Positions 38,799-49,892 are shown, counted from the first letter of the stretch. The stretch: 64,000 bases of DNA from Mangrovibacter yixingensis (GCF_020523985.1 NZ_JAIVKM010000009.1:62001-126000), one strand, 5' to 3'. Numbers and translations are program-made. The notes: generated by a model not told the origin, from the sequence alone.

Positions 38799-40916
38799 TT
38801 GTACCTGTTTGAAAGCCTTAATCAACTGATTCAACATTACTTGCCTGAGGACCAAATTAAGCGCCTCAGGCAGGCGTACCTTGTTGCGCGTGATGCTCAC
38901 GAGGGGCAAACACGTTCAAGTGGTGAACCCTATATAACGCACCCTGTCGCTGTAGCTTGTATTCTGGCCGAAATGAAGCTCGACCACGAAACACTCATGG
39001 CGGCACTGTTGCACGATGTTATCGAAGATACTCCAGCAACCTACCAGGATATGGAACAGTTGTTCGGTAAAACCGTAGCCGAATTGGTCGAAGGGGTATC
39101 AAAACTCGATAAACTGAAATTCCGCGATAAGAAAGAAGCGCAAGCTGAAAACTTTCGCAAGATGATAATGGCGATGGTGCAGGACATCCGCGTCATTCTG
39201 ATCAAGCTCGCAGACCGTACCCACAATATGCGCACGCTGGGCTCTTTGCGCCCGGATAAACGCCGCCGTATTGCACGGGAAACGCTGGAAATATACAGCC
39301 CACTGGCTCACCGCTTAGGTATTCATCACTTGAAAACTGAGTTGGAAGAGTTAGGTTTTGAAGCACTCTACCCTAACCGTTATCGGGTCATCAAAGAAGT
39401 GGTAAAATCCGCTCGCGGTAACCGCAAAGAGATGATCCAGAAAATCCTTTCTGAAATTGAAGGGCGGTTGCAAGAAGCGGGCATAGCCTGTCGTGTCAGT
39501 GGCAGGGAAAAACACCTTTATTCGATTTACTGCAAAATGGTGCTGAAAGAACAACGCTTTCACTCCATCATGGATATCTATGCTTTTCGTGTAATCGTTA
39601 AAGATGTGGACACCTGTTACCGTGTTTTGGGGCAGATGCACAGCCTGTATAAACCACGCCCAGGCCGGGTCAAAGACTACATTGCTATACCAAAAGCGAA
39701 CGGTTACCAATCATTGCATACTTCAATGATTGGCCCCCACGGCGTGCCCGTTGAAGTCCAGATTCGTACAGAAGATATGGACCAAATGGCAGAAATGGGG
39801 GTAGCTGCGCACTGGGCCTATAAAGGCCATGGTGAAAGCAGTACCACTGCGCAAATTCGGGCTCAACGCTGGATGCAAAGCCTGCTCGAGTTACAACAAA
39901 GCGCTGGTAACTCGTTTGAATTTATTGAAAGCGTGAAATCTGATCTGTTCCCGGATGAGATTTACGTTTTCACTCCGGAAGGGCGTATTGTTGAACTCCC
40001 TGCCGGAGCCACACCCGTCGATTTTGCCTATGCGGTACACACAGATATTGGCCATGCCTGTGTCGGTGCCCGCGTAGACCGCCAGCCTTACCCGCTTTCC
40101 CAACCGCTTTCCAGCGGGCAAACCGTGGAAATCATCACCGCTCCAGGCGCTCGCCCTAATGCTGCATGGCTGAACTTTGTGGTCAGTTCGCGGGCGCGGG
40201 CTAAAATCCGCCAGGCGCTCAAGAACCTCAAGCGTGATGACTCAGTTAGCCTGGGCCGCCGCCTGTTAAGCCATGCATTAGGTGGGAGCCGTAAGCTTGC
40301 TGAGATCCCGGCAGAGAATCTGCAACGGGAACTGGAGCGCATGAAGCTTGGGTCTCTGGATGACCTGTTGGCAGAGATTGGCCTCGGTAATGCCATGAGT
40401 GTTGTGGTAGCAAAAAACCTGACTCATGGTGAAAACAGCGTACAGCAGCAAACAGCACCTGCGGAAAACCGTACTCACTTGCCAATAAAAGGCGCTGACG
40501 GTGTGATGGTGACGTTTGCAAAATGCTGCCGCCCAATTCCTGGCGACCCGATTATTGCCCATGTCAGTCCGGGAAAAGGTCTGGTCATTCACCATGAATC
40601 TTGCCGAAATATTAAGGGCTACCAGAAAGAGCCAGAAAAATTCATGGCTGTTGAGTGGGATAAGGAAACCGAGCAAGAGTTTATCACCGAAATCAAGGTG
40701 GATATGTTCAACCACCAGGGGGCTCTGGCTAACCTGACCGCTGCGATTAATGCTTCTGGTTCCAACATACAAAGCCTGAATACAGAAGAGAAAGATGGGC
40801 GGGTATACAGCGCATTTATTCGTCTCACTGCCCGGGATCGCGTACATTTGGCCAACATTATGCGTAAAATCCGCGTTATGCCAGATGTCATAAAAGTTAA
40901 CCGCAACAGAAATTAA
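38799..40916 (+). CDS. spoT: Bifunctional (p)ppGpp hydrolase/synthetase SpoT
   Basis: 705 residues from a TTG start (MYLFESLNQLIQHYLPEDQI), which matches the E. coli protein start. The HD hydrolase domain has His72-Asp73 and EDT at 76-78. A synthetase domain with weak-synthesis residues spans about 200-340. The TGS domain is at about 390-450 and a C-terminal ACT domain is at about 630-705. It degrades ppGpp and makes some under starvation. The linker at about 555-570 (ENSVQQQTAPAENRT) differs from E. coli. Confidence 0.97.
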   Translation: MYLFESLNQLIQHYLPEDQIKRLRQAYLVARDAHEGQTRSSGEPYITHPVAVACILAEMKLDHETLMAALLHDVIEDTPATYQDMEQLFGKTVAELVEGVSKLDKLKFRDKKEAQAENFRKMIMAMVQDIRVILIKLADRTHNMRTLGSLRPDKRRRIARETLEIYSPLAHRLGIHHLKTELEELGFEALYPNRYRVIKEVVKSARGNRKEMIQKILSEIEGRLQEAGIACRVSGREKHLYSIYCKMVLKEQRFHSIMDIYAFRVIVKDVDTCYRVLGQMHSLYKPRPGRVKDYIAIPKANGYQSLHTSMIGPHGVPVEVQIRTEDMDQMAEMGVAAHWAYKGHGESSTTAQIRAQRWMQSLLELQQSAGNSFEFIESVKSDLFPDEIYVFTPEGRIVELPAGATPVDFAYAVHTDIGHACVGARVDRQPYPLSQPLSSGQTVEIITAPGARPNAAWLNFVVSSRARAKIRQALKNLKRDDSVSLGRRLLSHALGGSRKLAEIPAENLQRELERMKLGSLDDLLAEIGLGNAMSVVVAKNLTHGENSVQQQTAPAENRTHLPIKGADGVMVTFAKCCRPIPGDPIIAHVSPGKGLVIHHESCRNIKGYQKEPEKFMAVEWDKETEQEFITEIKVDMFNHQGALANLTAAINASGSNIQSLNTEEKDGRVYSAFIRLTARDRVHLANIMRKIRVMPDVIKVNRNRN

Positions 40917-40922
40917 GCGTTT

Positions 40923-41612
40923 ATGAATCCACAACGTTATGCGCGTATTTGCGAAATGCTCGCCCGCCGCCAGCCAGACCTGACAGTGTGCATGGAGCAG
41001 GTTCATAAACCACATAACGTTTCTGCTATTATCCGCACAGCGGATGCCGTGGGTGTCCAGGAAGTTCATGCTGTATGGCCCGGGCACAAGTTACGTACAA
41101 CGGTGTCAACGGCGGCCGGGAGTAATAGCTGGGTTGACGTCAAAACACACCGCACGATTCAAAATGCGGTTACCACGCTCAAAGCGCGTGGCATGCAAGT
41201 TCTCGCCACTCACCTTTCCGATAAAGCCGTTGATTTCCGGGAAATCGACTACACCCTCCCAACCTGCATTCTTCTGGGTCAGGAGAAAACAGGCATTACT
41301 CAGGAAGCGCTGGCTCTGGCAGATCAAGACATCATTATTCCGATGACAGGAATGGTGCAGTCGTTAAATGTTTCTGTAGCATCTGCCCTCATTCTGTATG
41401 AAGCACAGCGCCAGCGCCAAAACGCGGGTATGTATGCACGGGAAAACAGTATGTTACCAGACAGCGTTCAGCAGCGACTTTTGTTTGAAGGTGGTTACCC
41501 GGTACTGGCTAAAGTCGCAAAGCGCAAAGGCCTGCCCTACCCACAAATTAACCTGGCTGGAGAAATAGAAGCAGAGGCAAGTTGGTGGGCCAGAATGCAG
41601 TCGGCGGAGTGA
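40923..41612 (+). CDS. trmH: tRNA (guanosine-18-2'-O)-methyltransferase TrmH (SpoU)
   Basis: 229 residues. SPOUT-fold motifs are HKPHNVSAIIRTADAVGV at about residue 24 (conserved Asn and Arg), LLGQEKTGITQEAL and IPMTGMVQSLNVSVASALIL, which form the trefoil-knot SAM site. It methylates Gm18 of a subset of tRNAs. It starts 6 bases after spoT and ends 4 bases before recG. Confidence 0.97.
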   Translation: MNPQRYARICEMLARRQPDLTVCMEQVHKPHNVSAIIRTADAVGVQEVHAVWPGHKLRTTVSTAAGSNSWVDVKTHRTIQNAVTTLKARGMQVLATHLSDKAVDFREIDYTLPTCILLGQEKTGITQEALALADQDIIIPMTGMVQSLNVSVASALILYEAQRQRQNAGMYARENSMLPDSVQQRLLFEGGYPVLAKVAKRKGLPYPQINLAGEIEAEASWWARMQSAE

Positions 41613-41616
41613 TGCC

Positions 41617-43698
41617 ATGAAAGGCCGCCTGCTGGATGCCATCCCCCTCAACACACTGACCGGCGTAGGTGCCAGCCAGAGTGACAAACTGGCAAAAATC
41701 GGCTTACACACGATTCAGGATCTCCTGTTACACCTCCCACTACGCTACGAAGACCGCACGCAACTCTTTGCAATCGGAGATTTGCTGCCTGGAGTCTATG
41801 CCACTGTTGAAGGCGAAGTGCTGAATTGTACCGTGCAGTTTGGCCGACGCCGCATGATGGTATGCCAAATAAGCGATGGCAGCGGCATTTTGACTATGCG
41901 GTTTTTCAATTTTAATGCAGCGATGAAGAACAGCCTGTCTACAGGAAGGCGAGTGCTGGCTTATGGGGAAGCGAAGCGCGGCAACCACGGTGCAGAGATG
42001 ATTCACCCGGAATACCGTTTACAGGACGATGCCAGTGCACCTGCGTTGCAGGAAACACTAACCCCGGTTTACCCCACAACGGAAGGGGTACGCCAGGCAA
42101 CACTACGTAAACTCACCGACCAGGCACTGGAACTGCTGGACAGTTGTGCAATCGCAGAGCTGTTACCACAAGAGTTGGCGCAAGGAATGATGAGCCTTAA
42201 GCAGGCATTGCACACGCTCCACCGGCCCCCACCATCATTGCAACTGGCTGATCTGGAAGCCGGGCAACACCCAGCACAACGCCGCCTGATTATGGAAGAA
42301 TTACTGGCACATAACCTGAGTATGCTGGCGTTAAGGGCTGGTGCCCGCCGTTATCATGCCCGTTCTTTGCCTGAAGATGATACGCTGAAGCGTACTTTTC
42401 TCACCCAACTCCCCTTTTCACCCACGGGCGCACAGCAACGCGTTGTAGCGGAAATTGAGCAGGATATGGCGCAAGATACGCCAATGATGCGTTTGGTTCA
42501 GGGCGATGTTGGGTCAGGGAAAACATTGGTTTCCGCCCTTGCAGCGTTACGTGCTATTGCCGATGGCTGCCAGGTTGCCTTAATGGCGCCAACAGAATTA
42601 CTGGCGGAACAACATGCCACTAACTTTGCAGCCTGGTTTGAACCACTCGGTATTCAGGTAGGTTGGCTGGCGGGAAAACAAAAGGGTAAAGCACGCCTGG
42701 CCCAACAAGAAGCCATCGCCAGCGGCCAGGTGAAAATGATTGTTGGCACTCATGCTATTTTCCAGGAACAGGTTGAGTTTAATAACCTGGCACTGGTTAT
42801 TATTGATGAACAACACCGTTTTGGTGTCCACCAGCGCCTGGCTTTGTGGGAAAAAGGTGAAAAGCAAGGCTTCCACCCACACCAGTTAATCATGACCGCG
42901 ACCCCGATCCCTCGCACACTCGCGATGACGGCCTACGCAGACCTGGATACTTCGGTAATTGATGAATTACCGCCAGGCAGAACACCGGTAACCACTGTCG
43001 CCATTCCTGATACCCGCCGCCAGGATATTATTGAGCGAGTTCGCCATGCCTGTGCAGAAGAAGGGCGCCAGGCTTACTGGGTGTGTACGCTGATTGAGGA
43101 ATCTGAGTTACTGGAAGCTCAGGCTGCAGAAGCAACGTGGGAAGAGTTAAAAGTCACTTTACCGGGTTTATCTGTTGGTTTGGTCCATGGGCGAATGAAG
43201 CCACAAGAAAAGCAAGCGGTCATGCAGGATTTTAAATCAGGGAAACTCCATCTGTTAGTTGCCACTACGGTGATTGAAGTGGGTGTTGATGTTCCCAATG
43301 CCAGCCTGATGATCATTGAAAACCCTGAGCGCCTTGGGCTGGCCCAGTTACACCAGTTACGAGGGCGTGTTGGCCGTGGTGCGGTTGCCTCGCATTGTGT
43401 ATTGCTCTACAAATCACCATTATCCAAAACGGCACAAATGCGTTTGCAGGTACTGCGCGACAGTAACGACGGGTTTGTGATTGCTCAGAAAGACCTTGAA
43501 ATTCGTGGGCCGGGTGAATTGCTTGGTACTCGTCAGACGGGGAATGCAGAGTTTAAAGTCGCAGACCTGTTACGCGACCAAAGAATGATTCCGGAAGTAC
43601 AGCGCCTTGCGCGCCACATTCATGAAAAATACCCCCAACAAGCGCTTGCACTCATTGAACGCTGGATGCCAGAAACTGAGCGTTATTCTAATGCCTGA
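41617..43698 (+). CDS. recG: ATP-dependent DNA helicase RecG
   Basis: 693 residues. An N-terminal wedge/OB domain runs to about residue 240. Helicase motifs are QGDVGSGKTLVSALAA (Walker A), IIDEQHRFGVHQR (DEQH box), MTATPIPRTLA and, in the second RecA domain, ATTVIEVGVDVPNA and QLRGRVGRG. It remodels stalled forks and branched DNA. Confidence 0.98.
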   Translation: MKGRLLDAIPLNTLTGVGASQSDKLAKIGLHTIQDLLLHLPLRYEDRTQLFAIGDLLPGVYATVEGEVLNCTVQFGRRRMMVCQISDGSGILTMRFFNFNAAMKNSLSTGRRVLAYGEAKRGNHGAEMIHPEYRLQDDASAPALQETLTPVYPTTEGVRQATLRKLTDQALELLDSCAIAELLPQELAQGMMSLKQALHTLHRPPPSLQLADLEAGQHPAQRRLIMEELLAHNLSMLALRAGARRYHARSLPEDDTLKRTFLTQLPFSPTGAQQRVVAEIEQDMAQDTPMMRLVQGDVGSGKTLVSALAALRAIADGCQVALMAPTELLAEQHATNFAAWFEPLGIQVGWLAGKQKGKARLAQQEAIASGQVKMIVGTHAIFQEQVEFNNLALVIIDEQHRFGVHQRLALWEKGEKQGFHPHQLIMTATPIPRTLAMTAYADLDTSVIDELPPGRTPVTTVAIPDTRRQDIIERVRHACAEEGRQAYWVCTLIEESELLEAQAAEATWEELKVTLPGLSVGLVHGRMKPQEKQAVMQDFKSGKLHLLVATTVIEVGVDVPNASLMIIENPERLGLAQLHQLRGRVGRGAVASHCVLLYKSPLSKTAQMRLQVLRDSNDGFVIAQKDLEIRGPGELLGTRQTGNAEFKVADLLRDQRMIPEVQRLARHIHEKYPQQALALIERWMPETERYSNA

Positions 43699-43728
43699 TA
43701 CCCCACGGTTATGCAAACCGCAGGGTAT
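43698..43728. terminator. Hairpin between convergent recG and gltS
   Basis: ATACCC (43698-43703) pairs with GGGTAT (43723-43728) and CGGTT with AACCG inside, with a small internal mismatch. A short T stretch follows on the plus strand. Confidence 0.6.
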
Positions 43729-43747
43729 TGTTTAAGTGCGCAAGGTG

Positions 43748-44953
43748 TCATGCACCAAAAATTGGCAGTAATAAATAGAGCTTAATGACCAGCGCATTCA
43801 CAATATCAATAAAGAATGCACCCACCATTGGAACCACCAAAAACGCCATATGTGATGGGCCAAAACGGTCAGTTATTGCCTGCATATTTGCAATTGCCGT
43901 TGGCGTTGCCCCCAGGCCAAATCCACAATGCCCAGCAGCCAGCACTGCTGCATCATAATTCTTGCCCATCAACCGCCATGTCACAAAGATGGCATACAGC
44001 GCCATGGACAGTGCCTGCACTGCAAGAATCGCCAGCATCGGTAATGCCAGAGAAGCCAGCTCCCATAATTTAAGGCTCATCAACGCCATGGCAAGGAACA
44101 AAGAAAGGCTGACGTTACCAAGAACTGATACTGCCCGATCAAATACCTGATAGAAACCAATAGCCGCCAGGGTATTACTGAGAATAACACCAACGAACAA
44201 CACACAAACAAAGGTGGGTAGCTCGAGCACAGTCCCTTGCAGGAGTTGAGCGACAACACGCCCCAGTGTTAAACAGATGGCAATCATGGCAATGGTTTCC
44301 ACCATTACCAATGAGGTAATCATGCGGCCAATATCAGGCTTCTCAAATGCTGTGGGAACCGCATTGTCATCCGGTGTACCCTCTGGATTGGATGAGTGTT
44401 TCACCAAATAACGAGCAACAGGCCCGCCAATCAGCCCACCCAGCACCAAACCAAATGTCGCACAGGCCATCGCCACTTCTGTGGCATTTTCAAACCCATA
44501 CCGCTCAGTAAACAGTTTACTCCACGCAGCGCCTGTACCATGACCCCCAGACAGCGTAATAGACCCGGCCAACAACCCCATTAACGGGTCAAGCCCCAGC
44601 ACCTTTGCCATACCAATGCCAATGGCGTTCTGCATCAGTAACAGGCCAACGACAACAATCAAAAATGTACTAAGGACTTTACCGCCAGAGCGCAGGCTGG
44701 CGATATTGGCATTCAGCCCGATTGTGGCAAAAAAAGCCAACATTAGCGGGTCTTTTAGCGACATATCAAACTCAACTTCCCAGTTAGTTGTCAGTTTGAG
44801 CAGTAGCAAAGCCAACGCAACCAGTAAGCCACCAGCAACCGGTTCAGGAATTGTGTATTTTTTCAGGATTGGAACAGTTTGAACCAGTTTGCGCCCCAAC
44901 AAGAGGACAAGGGTCGCGGCGACCAGCGTAGATAAGGTATCGAGGTGAAACAT
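43748..44953 (-). CDS. gltS: Sodium/glutamate symporter GltS
   Basis: 401 residues from ATG 44953 (MFHLDTLSTLVAATLVLLLG), matching the E. coli start and length. About ten membrane helices are arranged as two inverted repeats with re-entrant loops GSITLSGGHGTGAAWSKL and AGHCGFGLGATPTAIANM. It takes up glutamate with Na+. It is divergent from xanP. Confidence 0.97.
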   Translation of the reverse strand: MFHLDTLSTLVAATLVLLLGRKLVQTVPILKKYTIPEPVAGGLLVALALLLLKLTTNWEVEFDMSLKDPLMLAFFATIGLNANIASLRSGGKVLSTFLIVVVGLLLMQNAIGIGMAKVLGLDPLMGLLAGSITLSGGHGTGAAWSKLFTERYGFENATEVAMACATFGLVLGGLIGGPVARYLVKHSSNPEGTPDDNAVPTAFEKPDIGRMITSLVMVETIAMIAICLTLGRVVAQLLQGTVLELPTFVCVLFVGVILSNTLAAIGFYQVFDRAVSVLGNVSLSLFLAMALMSLKLWELASLALPMLAILAVQALSMALYAIFVTWRLMGKNYDAAVLAAGHCGFGLGATPTAIANMQAITDRFGPSHMAFLVVPMVGAFFIDIVNALVIKLYLLLPIFGA

Positions 44954-45177
44954 ATTGAAATACTCCATGTGCGCATCAGTTGCTGCACGCTATCGTCCCG
45001 TAATAAGAAATATCACCAAAAAGTGGATAGACGCATCATTTTAACTAAAAAACAGCCAGAGATTAGCATAAAAAACAGGTTTCCAGTTATTAACATCGTT
45101 GTTACAAAAAGCAACCGTTTGCTTTTACCATTTAGTCCGATAAAATCACCGCTTTTCCACCACGAGATATCCCAATA

Positions 45178-46578
45178 ATGTCCGCGAGCCATTCAGAAGC
45201 AGAAAGTGCGCAAACGGTTGCTCACCCGCCGCGTAATAGTGAACTCATCTATCACCTGGAGGACCGGCCTCCTTTGCCACAAACATTGTTTGCAGCCTGC
45301 CAGCATTTGTTAGCTATGTTTGTCGCGGTGATTACCCCTGCACTATTAATTTGCCAGGCTTTGGGTTTACCAGCCGCGGATACTCAGCACATCATCAGCA
45401 TGTCGTTATTTGCTTCTGGCGTGGCATCCATCATTCAAATTAAGGCCTGGGGGCCTGTAGGCTCAGGTTTATTGTCCATTCAGGGCACCAGCTTTAACTT
45501 CGTATCCCCATTAATTATGGGCGGCCTGGCACTGAAAAATGGCGGAGCTGATATCCCAACCATGATGGCTGCGCTGTTTGGCACATTGATGCTGGCAAGC
45601 TGCACCGAAATGGTACTGTCGCGCGTGCTGCACCTTGCCCGACGCATCATCACACCTCTGGTTTCGGGCGTAGTGGTCATGATTATCGGGTTATCTCTGA
45701 TTCAGGTTGGCCTGACGTCTATCGGTGGTGGTTACGCTGCCATGAACGACCACAGTTTTGGCGCCCCCAAAAACCTGTTACTGGCAGGGATTGTTCTGGC
45801 TGTCATTATTCTGCTTAACCGCCAACGTAACCCGTATCTACGTGTTGCATCACTGGTGATTGCAATGGCAATTGGCTATCTTGCCGCCTGGTTTATGGGC
45901 ATGCTGCCAGACAATACAACGGCTGCTAACCAGGCGCTGATTATGGTTCCAACACCGCTTTATTACGGCCTGGGCTTTGACTGGAATCTGTTGGTACCAC
46001 TGATGCTGGTATTTATGGTGACCTCGCTGGAAACGATTGGTGATATCACCGCCACGTCGGATGTCTCAGAACAACCGGTTTCCGGGCCGTTATACATGAA
46101 ACGTCTGAAAGGAGGCGTGCTGGCAAATGGCCTGAACTCAATGGTTTCAGCGATTTTCAACACCTTCCCCAACTCCTGCTTTGGGCAAAATAACGGGGTG
46201 ATTCAGTTAACTGGTGTGGCAAGCCGCTATGTCGGGTTTGTAGTTGCACTGATGCTGATTGTTCTTGGTCTGTTCCCGGCTGTGAGTGGTTTTGTTCAAC
46301 ATATTCCTGAACCCGTGTTGGGTGGGGCTACCATTGTGATGTTCGGTACCATCGCCGCATCTGGTGTCCGTATTGTGTCTCGGGAACCGTTAAACCGCCG
46401 CGCCATTCTGATAATTGCATTATCGCTGGCGGTAGGTTTGGGCGTTTCTCAGCAGCCCTTGATTCTGCAGTTTGCTCCTGACTGGCTGAAAAATATGCTC
46501 TCTTCCGGGATTGCTGCCGGTGGGATCACCGCTATCCTGCTTAACCTGATTTTCCCTCAGGAAAAAGAGAAACAATAA
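45178..46578 (+). CDS. xanP: Xanthine permease XanP
   Basis: 466 residues of the NAT/NCS2 family with about 14 helices. Signature residues include [20 protein letters not shown] (TM1 His), [29 protein letters not shown] and the NAT motif [19 protein letters not shown]. It imports xanthine by proton symport. The N-terminus differs slightly from E. coli, as is normal. Confidence 0.95.
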   Translation: MSASHSEAESAQTVAHPPRNSELIYHLEDRPPLPQTLFAACQHLLAMFVAVITPALLICQALGLPAADTQHIISMSLFASGVASIIQIKAWGPVGSGLLSIQGTSFNFVSPLIMGGLALKNGGADIPTMMAALFGTLMLASCTEMVLSRVLHLARRIITPLVSGVVVMIIGLSLIQVGLTSIGGGYAAMNDHSFGAPKNLLLAGIVLAVIILLNRQRNPYLRVASLVIAMAIGYLAAWFMGMLPDNTTAANQALIMVPTPLYYGLGFDWNLLVPLMLVFMVTSLETIGDITATSDVSEQPVSGPLYMKRLKGGVLANGLNSMVSAIFNTFPNSCFGQNNGVIQLTGVASRYVGFVVALMLIVLGLFPAVSGFVQHIPEPVLGGATIVMFGTIAASGVRIVSREPLNRRAILIIALSLAVGLGVSQQPLILQFAPDWLKNMLSSGIAAGGITAILLNLIFPQEKEKQ

Positions 46579-46593
46579 AGGCTAACTGTTTTT

Positions 46594-46627
46594 GTATTCG
46601 CCATATTTGCAAAATATTGGCGAATAC
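46594..46627 (+). terminator. Hairpin after xanP
   Basis: GTATTCGCCA (46594-46603) and TGGCGAATAC (46618-46627) are perfectly complementary. The loop can extend pairing through ATTTTGCAAAAT. No long T-run follows. Confidence 0.5.
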
Positions 46628-46780
46628 AGTCTGGTTTCCTTTTAAAATTCCTCTCGAAAATATTGCCTGTTTGCCTGCGTTGATCCACCTTACTGATGCA
46701 ACTCTTCACATATCCACCCTTGAGGTATGTATATTTTTAAGGCATAACACCCGAATGGTATCTGCGCAGGATGGAAGGCT

Positions 46781-48463
46781 ATGAAATTCGCAGGAAAGTT
46801 TTTTTTCGCACTGCTGATCGCCATTTTTGCAGTGCTGGTTGCCGGGTATTTTCTGGCACAAACTCCGTGGGGAACCGGGAAAATTGTTCGCTGGGTGAAT
46901 GGCAACACGGGATATAATTTACAGATTCGGGCCGTTTCGCACTCCTGGCAAGCCCCAGGCCATATCATGTTGTCCGGTGTTACATTTGGCAGGAAAGGGC
47001 ATTCGCCCACCCTGGTCGCAAAACAGGTAGATATAGGCCTGAGTGCCAGGCAGTTTTCAGAACCCATGCATGTGGATACCATCCTGTTAGACGGTGGCAC
47101 CCTGAATTTACTACCTTCTGCCGCACCATTACCTTTCCAGGCAGAACGGTTACAACTCACCAATATGGCCATTAACAGCCCGGAAACAGGTTGGAATCTC
47201 ACGGCCCAACGGGTAAGTGGCGGGCTGGTTCCGTGGAAACCCGAACCCGGCAATATTCTGGGTAAAGATACCCAAATACAACTCAGTGCCGGGTCGTTAT
47301 TGCTGAATGGTATCCCGGCTACAAATGTACTGATACAAGGTAAAATTGCGCAGCAAGAAGTTATTTTGCAAACCGTGGGAGCAGATATTGCACGCGGTGC
47401 ATTAACTGCCAGCGCCCGTCGCAATTCTGACGGTAGTTGGGAAATTGAAATGCTACGGCTTAATGATATCCGCCTGCAAACCGCTAAATCATTGGCGGAT
47501 TTTCTGGCTCCGCTAGCCACCCCGCCTTCATTAATGATTGACCGCCTGGAGGTGACCGGGGCGCGCATGGAAGGTCCGCAATGGGCGGTTACCGATTTGA
47601 ACTTCAGCTTGCGTAACCTGGCGCTGGCGAACGGTGAATGGAGCAGTAATGATGGTCAAATATCCCTGAACGCCAGCGATATTATTTACGGCCCGTTCCA
47701 GTTCACCGACCCGATTTTTAATGCCGATTTATCTGCAGATGGCATCAAGATACGCCAGTTTTCGTCACGCTGGGAACGTGGAATGATTCGTGCAGATGGA
47801 GAGTGGTTGCGGCAATCTCATACTCTGGCACTGAATGAGGTTGCCGTCGCCGGGCTGGAATACACATTACCCGCACAATGGAAAACCTGGTGGCAAACCG
47901 CTTTACCAGACTGGCTCAAAACAGTGACTGTTGGGCGTTTTTCCGCCAGCCGTAATTTACTGATTGATATTAATCCTGATTTTCCATTTCAGTTTACTTC
48001 GCTGGACGGTGACGGCTCTGGTCTGACCCTGGTAAAAGATAACCAGTGGGGAATCTGGCAAGGTAAGTTGAGCTTTGCCGCAGCAGGGGCAACGTTCAAT
48101 AAAGTGGATGTCCGCAGGCCTTCTGTCAGCTTGAATGCCACTCCAGGCAGTATTGCACTGACAGAGCTTAGCGCTTTTACCGAGAAAGGGCTGCTTGATG
48201 CAAAAGCACAGGTTAGCCAGACCGCAGAGCGGGCGCTCTCGTTACAGCTTACAGGAAAGGGCGTACCCCTTGATATCCTGCATAACTGGGGTTGGCCAGC
48301 CGTTCCTCTTTCTGGCAATGGCAACTTGCAGTTATCACTGCAAGGCCGCTTACAGGCTGGTTTACCTCTGGCCCCTGGCATGAATGGCACGTTGCATCTG
48401 ACAGACAGCAAAGGTAACCAGGCTCAGCAAACTATGCATCAGGGAACAGTGACAGGGAATTAA
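46781..48463 (+). CDS. yicH: AsmA family protein YicH
   Basis: 560 residues. One N-terminal transmembrane segment (KFFFALLIAIFAVLVAGYFLA) is followed by a long periplasmic part of AsmA type (beta-rich, PWGTGKIVRWVNGNTGYNLQI near the start). The E. coli protein is of similar length. AsmA-like proteins are linked to phospholipid transport to the outer membrane; YicH itself has no proven role. It ends 2 bases before the convergent fabY stop. Confidence 0.9.
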   Translation: MKFAGKFFFALLIAIFAVLVAGYFLAQTPWGTGKIVRWVNGNTGYNLQIRAVSHSWQAPGHIMLSGVTFGRKGHSPTLVAKQVDIGLSARQFSEPMHVDTILLDGGTLNLLPSAAPLPFQAERLQLTNMAINSPETGWNLTAQRVSGGLVPWKPEPGNILGKDTQIQLSAGSLLLNGIPATNVLIQGKIAQQEVILQTVGADIARGALTASARRNSDGSWEIEMLRLNDIRLQTAKSLADFLAPLATPPSLMIDRLEVTGARMEGPQWAVTDLNFSLRNLALANGEWSSNDGQISLNASDIIYGPFQFTDPIFNADLSADGIKIRQFSSRWERGMIRADGEWLRQSHTLALNEVAVAGLEYTLPAQWKTWWQTALPDWLKTVTVGRFSASRNLLIDINPDFPFQFTSLDGDGSGLTLVKDNQWGIWQGKLSFAAAGATFNKVDVRRPSVSLNATPGSIALTELSAFTEKGLLDAKAQVSQTAERALSLQLTGKGVPLDILHNWGWPAVPLSGNGNLQLSLQGRLQAGLPLAPGMNGTLHLTDSKGNQAQQTMHQGTVTGN

Positions 48464-48465
48464 CG

Positions 48466-49458
48466 CTATTCTTCTTCATTACCACCCGCTTCCAGCGCGC
48501 CGAAAGGTTGCGCTGGAAGCACCATATACACCCCTTCGAATACGGCGCCCAGGTGTTCATCGCCAAATAATTTGACCTGTAACTGTACGCGCGATTTTCT
48601 CCCACGGGCCAGGCGATCCAGATCGCCACTGAGTGTTTCCAGGCTAGCCTCAGCCCCCGGTTTACCCGCAATCGGCTTGCTATAGCGAATGTGCGCATCA
48701 GCCAAAATAATGGTTCCACCCAGATGGCGTTCACGCAACATCAACCAAATAAGCCCCCAGCCGGTAAGGGTAGCCAGAGAGAATAAACTCCCGGCAAATA
48801 AGGTATGGTGCGGGTTTTGGTTGCCCGTTTCAGGCATCGTGGTGATAAATTTCTGCCCGGTATACTGCAAGATACGCACACCCATTTTCTCACTCAATGG
48901 AATATGCTGATACCATGCCTGCTGGAGCTGGCCACACCAGTCGGCGCGGTGCAAAATATCATCCAGTGTCTGGATAGGTTTTATCATCAAAAAGTGGCGT
49001 ACCGGTGTGGTTTGGGGCGTAGTTATTTCCCCCTGGTTCACGAAGCCCAGTTTGGCAAAGAACTCAACAGCATCTTCGCGGGCACTACAGACCACACGCT
49101 TCACACCTTCCTGCCGGGCTACAGACTCTAACGTCATCGCCACCAGCGTACCCAGGCCTTTATCCTGAACAGAAGGATGCACGGCCATGAAGCGAATAGC
49201 AGCTTCATTATCGGCATTCACATACAGGCGGCCCACCGCCACAGGGTTCCCTTCTTCGTCGACAACCATTTGGTGATGTGCCATTGCATCCCATGCATCA
49301 CGTTCAGAACCTTTTGGCTGGTGCAAAGGCTTACGCAGCATCTCCCAACGAAATTGGTAATAGCGCTCAAGCTCTTCTTCTGTTTGTGGTACGCGCAGGT
49401 GATACATATGAGTATTCTCTCTTGTTGACCGAGTGCATTGCTGGGCCAAATGGTTCAT
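48466..49458 (-). CDS. fabY: Bifunctional GNAT/hotdog-thioesterase protein FabY (YiiD)
   Basis: 330 residues. An N-terminal GNAT domain (about 20-150: [20 protein letters not shown], the acetyl-CoA loop) is fused to a C-terminal hotdog domain ([20 protein letters not shown]). The start at 49458 overlaps the dtd stop as ATGA and gives the E. coli length. A later Met ([12 protein letters not shown]) is an alternative. In E. coli the protein has been linked to initiation of fatty acid synthesis by malonyl-ACP decarboxylation. Confidence 0.93.
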   Translation of the reverse strand: MNHLAQQCTRSTRENTHMYHLRVPQTEEELERYYQFRWEMLRKPLHQPKGSERDAWDAMAHHQMVVDEEGNPVAVGRLYVNADNEAAIRFMAVHPSVQDKGLGTLVAMTLESVARQEGVKRVVCSAREDAVEFFAKLGFVNQGEITTPQTTPVRHFLMIKPIQTLDDILHRADWCGQLQQAWYQHIPLSEKMGVRILQYTGQKFITTMPETGNQNPHHTLFAGSLFSLATLTGWGLIWLMLRERHLGGTIILADAHIRYSKPIAGKPGAEASLETLSGDLDRLARGRKSRVQLQVKLFGDEHLGAVFEGVYMVLPAQPFGALEAGGNEEE

Positions 49459-49892
49459 GTTTGCAACCAGAACGTTACCGGGCCGTCATTCACTAAAGAC
49501 ACCTTCATGTCTGCAGCAAAGCGCCCAGTCTCCGTTGCAACTCCCTGCATACGGCAACGTTCAACAAAATATTCATAAAATGCATTCGCCATTTCTGGTG
49601 GAGCACCGCGAGAAAAACCCGGACGCATGCCACGGCTGGTGTCTGCAGGTAATGTGAACTGAGAAACCACCAAAACGCTACCACCAGCCTGTTGAACGTT
49701 CAGGTTCATTTTGTCATTTTCATCCTGAAAGATACGGTAACCAAGCACTCGCTCACACAGACGATCCGCTTTCTGGTGGGTGTCTTCTTTTTCGACACCT
49801 AATAACACTAAAAGTCCTGAACCAATCTGGCCAGTAATCATGCCATCCACCTTTACGCAGGCTTCAGACACGCGTTGTATTAAAGCAATCAT
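49455..49892 (-). CDS. dtd: D-aminoacyl-tRNA deacylase
   Basis: 145 residues: [44 protein letters not shown] (catalytic-site SQFTL) and [15 protein letters not shown] (the cross-dimer Gly/Pro loop). It frees D-amino acids wrongly attached to tRNA. It lies between yihX and fabY on the same strand. Confidence 0.97.
   Translation of the reverse strand: MIALIQRVSEACVKVDGMITGQIGSGLLVLLGVEKEDTHQKADRLCERVLGYRIFQDENDKMNLNVQQAGGSVLVVSQFTLPADTSRGMRPGFSRGAPPEMANAFYEYFVERCRMQGVATETGRFAADMKVSLVNDGPVTFWLQT

Noticed and set aside
46690-47568. 292-codon minus-strand open frame inside yicH
   Set aside because: It is antisense to yicH, which has clear AsmA family features and a membrane anchor. The antisense product is rich in Arg/Ser and has no recognisable domain.
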